A stretch of DNA of 64,000 nucleotides from Agelas oroides. Its lineage: Eukaryota; Porifera; Demospongiae; Agelasida; Agelasidae. Position numbers and translations under genes: made by a program. The DNA lies in NCBI GenBank assembly GCA_949130485.1, contig OX422204.1, positions 3,073,515 through 3,137,514 of the forward strand, read 5' to 3'. Below, one piece after another: positions 57,201-64,000 of this stretch. The notes beneath the pieces are model-generated. The model was not told where the DNA came from and ran no database searches. It saw only the letters and a program-made list of their open reading frames with translations. Numbering within the stretch: position 1 is the first letter of the stretch; every line of letters starts with the position of its first letter.

Positions 57201-58306
57201 CATGGTTGTTTATATGCCATATCAAGTGGTAGTCACTTATATGTTGCCTGTAGAAGTGTTTGCGACCGCGATCAAGTTTTTTGATACAATCTATTTGCTA
57301 CTTGGTTAATCAATGATTGTTAAGTTAGAACATGTACTTCATCTTCAGGGATGGCCACATTCTTTCAACTTGTATAAGCCATGTACCAACAAGGTCCATC
57401 CTTAGGCACTTGTAAAGTGCTGTGTTTATGTACAATCTGCAAACTGGTAATTTATTTACCACAGGGCACTGAACTGGCTGGCAATGCATGGCTGGTGAAG
57501 CCACACAGTCTTTCGTGCTTTTTAACTAAAAGTGTCTCTCTTCCATTAAATGTTAATAATAAATAATATCCAGTGACTCCACAAGAATCTGTAATGATGG
57601 TACTATCATTAACTCTTCTGTTCATTATTAGTATCTATCTTGCTACATAGATACTAGTGGATGTTTCACTGCTGGAACGAAGATCACACTAACAAATGGG
57701 AAGGAGATACCCATTGAGAAGCAGGCAGCAGGGCTGAAACTGCTCGCTCAAGGAGGAGAAACCACAACTATCACAGAAGAGTATGTCGATAATGACCTCC
57801 TGCCTGGACAACAGCTCTTTGGCATCAATGACGACGATCCTTTTGCCTCACTCAACCACCCTTTCTGGACAACAGAAGGCTGGAAGTGTCTCGATCCAGA
57901 AGGAGCAAAAGAAGAGAATCCGAACGCCGATTTCAAGCTCCTTCAAGTGGGTGACATAGTGTTCCGCATAGCACAGACCAACCCACTCCTCTATGAGCCT
58001 GTCAAGGTGCACAAGTTCACATTCATGACAGCGACAGAGCCTTCCAAGATCTATGGCCTTCACCTTGATGGCTCTCGCTCCTACCACGCCAATGGCTATG
58101 TGGTTGCTGCCAACTACCCTGTCCTGACAAAGAAGCGAGTTCATGATGGAACGAAGAAGCTAAACGATGACGAGAAGAAGAGGCTGAAGACAGGATTGAC
58201 CTCAGTTCAGTGTGAGCTAACCAAGGTGCTTGGAACCTGGGCCGAGAATGCATTCAAAGATATGGAACTGGTCCACCAAGATAAGATCAACAATGAATGT
58301 GACTGA
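44766..58306 (+). CDS. GBP-Hint gene B: GBP-like GTPase - coiled coil - Hint protein (three exons)
   Basis: Exons 44766-45283, 55268-56817 and 57651-58306 join in frame (phases 2 and 1) to 907 residues. G domain: P-loop GPCRTGKS (77-84), DTEG (128-131) and WLLRD (208-212), with GBP-type 'KTFGIW' between. Helical domain from about 220, with 'SFFPTVE', 'KKGYMKGMLVDG' and 'IPCLDNTWQSV'. Charged coiled coil from about 500, then a Pro run (QPPPP) as hinge. Hint domain with Cys694, His759 in NHPF, 'SYHANGYVVAAN' (833-844) and a 63-residue tail. There is no signal peptide or membrane segment, so it is probably cytosolic. GBPs bind and hydrolyse GTP and oligomerise. The Hint module suggests C-terminal self-processing. 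ATG 44766 has G at +4. It is head-to-head with gene A. The GTPase and Hint assignments are strong, and biological function is inferred only. Confidence 0.88.
45760..46115. repeat. Cluster of 'gcgtgttagtt' motifs
   Basis: The 11-mer or a close variant occurs six times (near 45783, 45948, 45980, 46020, 46061 and 46106), always in the same orientation. Inverted 'gctaacactc' plus 'gtacgaga' blocks lie to the left at 45692-45760. This could be the subterminal region of a DNA transposon. Confidence 0.6.
46140..48400 (-). pseudogene. Degenerate LINE (CR1/Jockey-like) retrotransposon
   Basis: Read on the minus strand from about 48400. First comes an ORF1-like segment ('WWFLIRGEEDVLVKVQQIWE') and a Pro-rich linker. 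An AP-endonuclease follows: 'IMYFNCRSMLPKFDEH', 'DIICLVETWLCED', 'RLDRNRHGGGIALYI', and 'IVGNFNVDF' where GDFN is expected. Then reverse transcriptase pieces: 'WGFTHGKSTTGALL', 'FFDFSK', 'SGVPQGSVLGPLLFIVYVND' and 'YADD'. Last is the C-terminal 'WTPTDKASLTHWREYRNL'. At least three frameshifts and a deletion between endonuclease and RT make it inactive, though YADD is intact. It is antisense inside intron 1 of GBP-Hint B. Confidence 0.88.
49048..50047. mobile_element. TTAA-flanked MITE (piggyBac/Kolobok-like target)
   Basis: Exactly 1000 bp between TTAA at 49044-49047 and 50048-50051. Ends 'ggtggcacggtcgtccc' and inverted 'ggtaccgtgccacc'. No transposase. Internal sequence near 49488-49545 resembles 48462-48530 ('ctctgttcca.acaca'). 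Confidence 0.75.
52325..52876. mobile_element. MULE-like foldback MITE, 9-bp target duplication GCCGTTGTA
   Basis: Ends 'tagcctcgttcccaggccc' and inverted 'gggcttgggaacgaggcta'. Long inverted arms ('ttcgtcgcttgcagtacgaa'). Perfect 9-bp duplication at 52316-52324 and 52877-52885. 552 bp without transposase. Confidence 0.93.
52984..53565. mobile_element. MULE-like foldback MITE, 9-bp target duplication GCGGTGCGT
   Basis: Same family as the element 107 bp to the left, in opposite interior orientation. Perfect 9-bp duplication at 52975-52983 and 53566-53574. 582 bp, no transposase. Confidence 0.93.
53575..53812. repeat. Nested palindrome (outer and inner inverted repeats)
   Basis: The outer arms ('gccatataccggatat', 'gacgtcagag') are inverted at 53768-53812. 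Inside lies an almost perfect palindrome at 53659-53763 built on 'attagtctcgcaagccagac' and 'gcggatcgctt'. Fragments of the inner arm occur at 11617, 38578 and 42808, so the inner part is a mobile family. Confidence 0.85.
55268..56817 (+). CDS. GBP-Hint B exon 2: rest of G domain, helical domain, coiled coil
   Basis: One uninterrupted 1550-nt exon, 'tttgcag' acceptor and 'gtatta' donor. It starts 'CFVNLSNSIAIRSTTQDEEE', then 'HFPNFLWLLRDVHLLPVD', and ends in a coiled coil ('QHQQEMERCRQQDLQRMEDE') and QPPPP. It corresponds to exons 2-7 of gene A without their five introns. Phase 2 in, phase 1 out. Confidence 0.92.
57651..58306 (+). CDS. GBP-Hint B exon 3: Hint domain and tail
   Basis: The acceptor 'ctacatag' gives the junction PPPP-DTSGCFTAG. 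Same landmarks as in gene A exon 8: Cys, NHPF, 'YGLHLDGSRSYHANGYVVAA' and a tail ending NNECD, TGA at 58304. It differs from A at about 12 of 215 residues. Confidence 0.92.
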
Positions 58307-59840
58307 ATTGATTTTAAAACTATAGAAACTTGCTCAAGCTTAGCTGCATTTGGTTATGCTAAATACTTTGTTACTGAGTAAAAAATGTTTTTCACTTGCA
58401 GTTTTGGGAAATCTAATTCACCTCTGACCACTGTTTGTTTATGCTCTATACTGAAAGCAGTAACAAACCAGAATGTAAGAGAGATGAAAGCTATGGTGTT
58501 ATATCTGTTGGTATAAAAGTTTTTAAAAAATGTATTTTTGCACGTGGTTGCTAAATAGTAAAAAGTGAAGCTGTGCTGCTGTAGTGATATAAATTACAGT
58601 GACAGCAGGCTCTTCATGACAAATAATTGTGCTATAAATGCATGACAACACCATAATTGCCACGATGACTAACAAGAAATTAATACTGAAATTCCTATCA
58701 AAAATTGAAAATAGGAGCTAGACTTGGCTTCCTTCCTCAGTAGAATATGGAGGTAACATTTCCAACTTTCGTGGGTGTAAAATGCAAGGCAGGCAGAAGG
58801 CAATGTGGATGCAACATTGCAGCAGTCTGGGGGCAGATGGGTATAGGAGGTCATTGTTCTTTAACTAGTCTTTCTGTAAATGTGGGCCACTAATTAGCAT
58901 CAAAAGAGAAGATATCAAGCATTACAGTGGAGTCCCGCTTAACAGACACCCCTCAACAGCGGACACCCTCAATATAAGGTGAAAGTCCCAACTGTCCTTC
59001 AATACTTTTAATCGCGGACACCGTATAACGGACAGTTTTCGCGGTCGTGGTCATTGTAATAAACTAGACGAATGCAGGGCATTGTGAGGCGAGCCTGAGC
59101 AAGCAGTATGCCAAGGACTACAATTGTGCCCTTTCGCACTTCTTGTCGAGGTGTCGAAGTTGGCGTGGCGTTTAGTAAGAAGTGAAGTTGCTGTTTGTCT
59201 ACTGTGCCTCATCCAAGTGTATAAATGACAAAGGCAGTGTTGTACATTATTCACACAGGGATGACCTCGTAATTGAAAGTCTTCAATTCCGTTGGCCAAC
59301 CCACATCTAGTTTTCTGCTTAGGGATGAGAAACAATGAACTGATTTGGAAGAGGCTAACATGCAATTTTTTGTGTACACAATCACCGTTATGGTTTATCA
59401 ATTTTTGTTGTAAACAACATGACATTAGTGTGATATAAAAGTGATGACATAATATTTCCTGTGTACATGAGAGCTTACATTGGAGTTTCTATCGACCAAA
59501 TGAGCTTCAAGTGGTGTATGGTGGTAGTTTTTATACACATTGCCAGTGAGTTAGTGGATGTTGGTTGGTTCAGTTTTTCCATTAGGGCTGTATCATTGCT
59601 ATCTCAACACCATTGTTGGTAGCCACAAAAGTTTTCCATATTTTCTATGACATCATGGGTTGAAGTTGCAAGGCCTATTAAAGATCACATGAATCCTTCC
59701 ATTTTCTCTGAGCGTTTCTACTCCAGGTTGCTGAACGTCGTGCTGCCTAGAAGAGTCTATATTTTGCATCATCATTGTCTCTGGCAGATTGTGTAGTGGA
59801 GACAACTGTGGCAAATGCTTCTCATTCTTGCTTACCTGGG

Positions 59841-59916
59841 TAGACTCGTTCCCAGGCTCTCCCCGCTAAGAAGGGCTCTCCCCCTTCTTAGTGGGGAGAG
59901 CCTGGGAACGAGGCTA
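59841..59916. mobile_element. 76-bp palindromic mini-MITE
   Basis: 'tagactcgttcccaggctct' and inverted 'agagcctgggaacgaggcta' around a short centre. Flanking 'acctggg' appears on both sides. The ends match the tagcctcg foldback family. Confidence 0.85.
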
Positions 59917-60017
59917 CACCTGGGTACAGTTCACTGAAATCACATAGCTATTGCTTGAATTCTTTGTTGTTAAAGATCACCTGACGGATGGCGTCCTTGA
60001 CGTCGGCTTCTCTTCGA

Positions 60018-60190
60018 TCACGGAAGCCATGTACGCTAATGTGATATTGGAAGCCCTACATCTTCGTGCGACCAAGCGCGGCGCGCGGGTGATTCTCTTG
60101 CGGTCACGGAAGCCATGTATGCGAATGCGATATTGGAAGCCCTACATACTTCGTGCGACCAAGCGCGGCGCGCGGGTGACGGTCGTACGA
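60018..60190 (+). repeat. Tandem duplication, 2 x 86 bp, GC-rich
   Basis: 'tcacggaagccatgta.gc' through 'gaccaagcgcggcgcgcggg' occurs at 60018 and 60104. Confidence 0.92.
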
Positions 60191-60286
60191 TAATACATAT
60201 ATGATTTCGCCCAGTTGTACCGTCTATGTGGGGCTCGCTCAGGCTCGCCCCAATTAAGTATCCTTGATTGTAAGCAAGCAATTCTT

Positions 60287-61029
60287 TAATGAGGGTGTCT
60301 CTATTCACTGGACTGGACTACTGACTGGACTAGTGGACTGACCTTTTTGCCACCAAAAATCATTTTTATGCCCTGTAATTAGACTCACCTCCCAGTAGAG
60401 TTGCAAGGTACGTTATACTAGCCTGTAAAACATGACCTCTTGCTGCTCAATGCCCTTTTGACTACAGATAGTTTCCAAGTGGGTGGGGCCAACCACTTTG
60501 GAGAGCAACTGTCATGGTAATCAAGAGGTACCTTTGGCCTTGAAAGAAGCTTCTACTTGTGTATCTTACTTGTCACTCATTTTAGGGAGATAGAATGCTT
60601 CTTTGCCTGCATTTTTGTGTAGCTGCACTGCATGCTTTCCTTGCCTGTTGCCATCCAGAATTGAGTATACTAAACCACACTCCATATGCCATGAACTGGT
60701 CACTTCATTATACTGGCAGATTGATCATGCTCACTAGGCAAGTTTGTTCACAACAGTGATCATGCTGGAGTGACAACTGTGGTATAAATGCAAGTTGGCA
60801 GCTTACCAGACTCCATGTGTTTTCCTACTTGTAACATTTACTAGTCTAAGACTTATATTTGCCAGGAAACAGCTCCATTTGCATAGTGTAAAGCTGTGTT
60901 TCTAGGCAGTATACAACACTACAGGAAAGTGAGACTAATTACAGAGCATAAAATGATTTTTAGTAGCAAAAAGTCAGTCCAGTAGTCCAGTCCAGTAGTC
61001 CAGTCCAGTGAAAAGAGACACCCTTCTTA
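60287..61029. mobile_element. MITE with GGACT-rich inverted ends, nested in the 58.9-61.8 kb element
   Basis: Left 'gagggtgtctctattcactg' plus 'gactggactagtggactga' versus right 'agtccagtccagtg' plus 'aaaagagacaccctt'. Inner 'ccctgtaattag' is inverted at 60938. Related ends flank 11324-12295. Confidence 0.8.
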
Positions 61030-62053
61030 ATGACCCCGATTTAGCGAGACACTCGTTGACCTTTTCAGCAAGATTGTCCACCATCACTGTTGTAGTTAAC
61101 AACTTGACATTAGATTAGTGCCGTCAATTTCGCCTACTAAAAACCAAAATGTGCCATTTCGCCTACTCAACTAAAAACAGTTTCTAAGTAAAGCAAGGAG
61201 TACTTACTACAACACTTTATGGTGGTTGGGAACCAGTTACAAGCTGAGCATGCAATCAAAACTTCTGTGTGTGCTTGAAAAAAATTTCAGTCAGTTTATA
61301 TACATTGGGATGAGCTTTTTCTGGCAACTCATGTTGCTCACCATGCAACCATGTTCCTTCAAAGTATGTTACAAAACTCATCAACTCTGGACAGATTAGG
61401 AGCTGTAACCTTGGCTGCTTCCAGGCTAGTTGTACAAATCAAAGAGGCAACTGTCTGGCGTATGAAATGAATAAAAGAAGCCCAAGTGTGGATATCTTCC
61501 GATTTAGGGCTTGAGCAAAGTGGAAAAGGCACCCCTTCACCTCTGTTGTAGAAAAGGCAAGCTCAGTTGCTTGGATGCTTGTCTTAGTGTCACAAAACTA
61601 TTTTTAGGCGAAATGGCACAATCTGATATTTAGTAGGTGAAATGGGAGTAGGCAAAATGGGAGTAGGCAAAATGGGAGTAGGCAAGATGGGGACTAACCC
61701 GCCCCTGAGTTAGGGACACCTCGCTATAATGTTGGCTCCCAATGGTGTCCGTAATAGAGGGGTTCCACTGTAGTGGAATTCACTAGCTACAGGGAGCATG
61801 AAGGAGGCTTCAGAGGTAGCTAAGTGCATAGCATAGTAGCAAAGAAGCTATTTCAAGATGAAGTACCAGTGGGATAGTCTATCCCAGTGCTTGTATGTAC
61901 TGCCTTCCATTTTTCTATGACATATAATTATAAAATCAATTCAACAACTACAAGTATTGTCTGTGAAACAATTTTCCTGTTTCTAACTCTAGCAAATTTA
62001 ATCTTTTAGCATTGTATCAACTCTGAAAATACTTTTGGTTTCTTGAATTGCAG

Positions 62054-63606
62054 CTGTTTTCTTGGCCTCTCATCCTCAATTGCTGTTCGAAGCCGAACGC
62101 AAGAAGAAGAAGATGATGTGGTTGAGCTTCGAAACCACTTTCCTGATTTCCTCTGGTTACTTCGTGACGTCCACCTTCTGCCAGTTGACGACTGTGGACT
62201 AGAAATACCACCAACAAAATACCTCAAGACAAAAGTCCTTGTTCGTAGCAAGCGATTTACTCCAACAAAAAGTGACGATGTTTCACGTGCCATTCTTTCA
62301 TTCTTCCCTACAGTTGAATGTATGACTCTGCCACCCCCACACAGTGATCCATCCATGATGCGTGACATTGTCAGCAATGAGCACCTACTTGCGAAAGGAT
62401 TCAATGACAAAGTTCACACCTTAGTGCAGTACCTGTTGCAGAAGGTACAACCAAAGAGAGGGTATTTAAAGGGCATGTGTGTTGATGGCATTCTATTTGC
62501 TGAAATGGTTACCAAATACATTGAATCCCTCAATGACCCTGACTCCATCCCCTGCCTTGACAACACATGGCAGTCAGTTGTTCGCCAGAGGTGCAGTGCA
62601 GTAACAGAAGAGCTCATAGCTGAGTATGATGCTGAGATGTGTTCCAAGATTGCTGTAATTGGGTTACCACTGGAAGAAGAGTATTTTTCAATAGACAACA
62701 GTAAAACCACTCTGTTTGGTCTACATCGTACAATTGAGCTGCAAAAAACAGAAGCCCTTTTGAAGCAAGTTAGACACTTTCTTGGTGACCCAACTGCAGC
62801 TAACCAAGACACAGTTCTCAGCAAGGAAAGCTTGATAGCCGAGTTTGGGCGAAAACTTGCCATCTTTGAGGAGGAAGAGCAAGTTTATGAAATCCAGGGC
62901 AGACAAGCTCGGAAGAAGAAGGTTACTGGTGGTGCCCTTGAGAAGTACGCTAGACAAAATTACGCTGAATCACACACATTTTGCACAAAGCTGTTTTCTG
63001 ATCTTTACCAGCCAGTGGAACAAAGGGCTCTCGATTCTGATGCAAGCTATACATTTGAGAAGCTGCTGAAAGACCTTGGTGGTGTACAATCCCAATACCT
63101 TGAAAAGGCAGTGGGGCCAGCAAAGTGGCAAGTCTATCGTGAGCGTAGTGAGTATGTAAAGTCACAACAGGCCATGTTCAAGAAAATTCGAGGGTTCAAG
63201 GATGAGGCTTTCAAAGCTGCCCAGGAGGCCTCTGAGCAAAGTGCCAAAGCGACTGAACTGTATAACACCGTGTGTGACCTCCAGGCACAAATGAAAGATG
63301 AAGCTGAATTTAGTGCAAAGAAACTTGAGAAGCTCAAAGAACAGCACCAACAGGAAATGGAAAGATGTCGGCAGCAAGACCTTCAAAGAATGGAGGATGA
63401 ACGCAGAAAGTGCGATGACTTTGTAAAGACCCAGATGACTCAAATGGCAGAGCTGACAAAGCAAAACAATGAGCAACTGCAGCAACAGAACAAAGCCTTC
63501 ATGGATGCAATGAAGCAGAACGTGAAGGGAAGTGAAGAGACGATGAAGGTGTTTGCAGACACACTGAAAGTAATGCAAAGGCCTCCTCCACCTCCACCAA
63601 AGAAAG
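62054..63606 (+). CDS. GBP-Hint copy C: large middle exon (second copy of B exon 2)
   Basis: A 1553-nt exon without stops. The 'aattgcag' acceptor takes phase 2, and donor 'gtaaga' leaves phase 1, exactly as in gene B exon 2. It encodes 'CFLGLSSSIAVRSRTQEEED', 'HFPDFLWLLRDVHLLPVDD', 'SFFPTVECMTLPPPHSDPS', the helical domain, the coiled coil ('EQHQQEMERCRQQDLQRMED') and a Pro stretch (RPPPPPPKKG). By eye about four residues in five match B. No GTPase exon precedes it after gene B. It is either an alternative exon 2 of gene B, or a tandem gene copy that lacks its first exon. A Hint exon would lie beyond 64000. Confidence 0.88.
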
Positions 63607-64000
63607 GTAAGATAACAGCTTTATTGGACAATTTCTACATGTATACCACAAGGACTCGATCAGACTTGACAGTATCTTTTTGAATGAGACTACGATAGGT
63701 TGCCAAATTTTACACCACCAGCTCTTCCAGGTACCCCACTACCGCTAGTATCAGCACTTGTACAAAGCTTCCAGTGTTGTTTTAGTATAGGGTTTGTGCT
63801 TTTATTTTAGTTATAGTTTTGGATATGGAAAATACTTTTGGTTTAGTTTAGTTATAGTTCCCGGTTTTACAAAATTTTTAGTTATAGTTTCAATTACTAA
63901 AACTCTGAAACCCCTTACTAAAAGGTATTTAGTTACAGTTATCAGTGAAAAGAGGCTGTTTTCTGTTTTAGTATAGTTATGGTTTCTTCTTGGATGTTAT
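63607..64000 (+). other. Start of the intron after copy C
   Basis: Begins with the donor at 63607. Contains repeated 'tttagttatagttt' blocks (63808-63950) and no coding signal before the window ends. Confidence 0.6.

Larger units (their letters stand above)
58925..61770. mobile_element. pogo-type MITE broken into three pieces by nested insertions
   Basis: The ends 'cagtggagtcccgctta' and inverted 'ggggttccactg' are flanked by TA (58923-58924 and 61771-61772). Compared with the intact copy at 5438-5924 (reverse orientation), homologous pieces are 58925-59060, 61025-61120 and about 61705-61770. Two foreign blocks separate them. Confidence 0.8.
58307..62053 (+). other. Region between GBP-Hint B and copy C
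   Basis: I searched this for a GTPase first exon (GPCRTGKS, DTEG) and found none. 58307-58924 has no recognisable feature. Most of the rest is a mobile element with nested insertions. Confidence 0.7.

Overview
This window is nuclear DNA from an animal. It has spliced genes with GT/AG introns and conserved phases, a eukaryotic tRNA-Val, a TFIID subunit gene, a LINE and a very high density of short inverted-repeat DNA transposons (MITEs). The early-branching protein families and the MITE load fit a basal invertebrate, and a sponge is my guess, but nothing here proves the taxon.

Layout. 1-1797: a dispersed repeat, tRNA-Val(AAC) at 464-537, and a foldback repeat. 1798-6414 (+): the 3' two thirds of TAF5, with nine exons that join in phase and encode the WD40 propeller. 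6932-41827 (-): GBP-Hint gene A, tail-to-tail with TAF5. It encodes an 862-residue guanylate-binding-protein-like GTPase with a helical/coiled-coil middle and a C-terminal Hint (Hedgehog/intein) domain, split over eight exons. Its introns hold a 1.3 kb minisatellite, a 1.45 kb foldback satellite, a three-copy segmental repeat, a broken RecQ-like helicase fragment and at least ten MITEs. 41828-44765: the divergent intergenic region. 44766-58306 (+): GBP-Hint gene B, a 907-residue paralogue of the same architecture in only three exons. Its first intron carries an antisense degenerate LINE and two MULE-like foldback elements with 9-bp target duplications. 62054-63606 (+): an intact second copy of the large middle exon of B (copy C), with no GTPase exon of its own in the window. 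Its Hint exon, if there is one, lies beyond the right edge.

The main biology is the GBP-Hint cluster. GBPs are large, self-assembling GTPases tied in vertebrates to cell-autonomous immunity. Hint domains are self-processing protease/ligase-like modules. Here both are joined by a coiled coil in two divergently transcribed genes plus an extra middle exon. The Hint exons of A and B are almost identical in DNA, while the GTPase parts are strongly diverged, which suggests recent gene conversion. A and B share the phases of their first and last introns, but the five introns inside the middle of A are absent from B and C. Exon borders were set by hand from splice consensus, reading frame and paralogue comparison; no transcript evidence was available.
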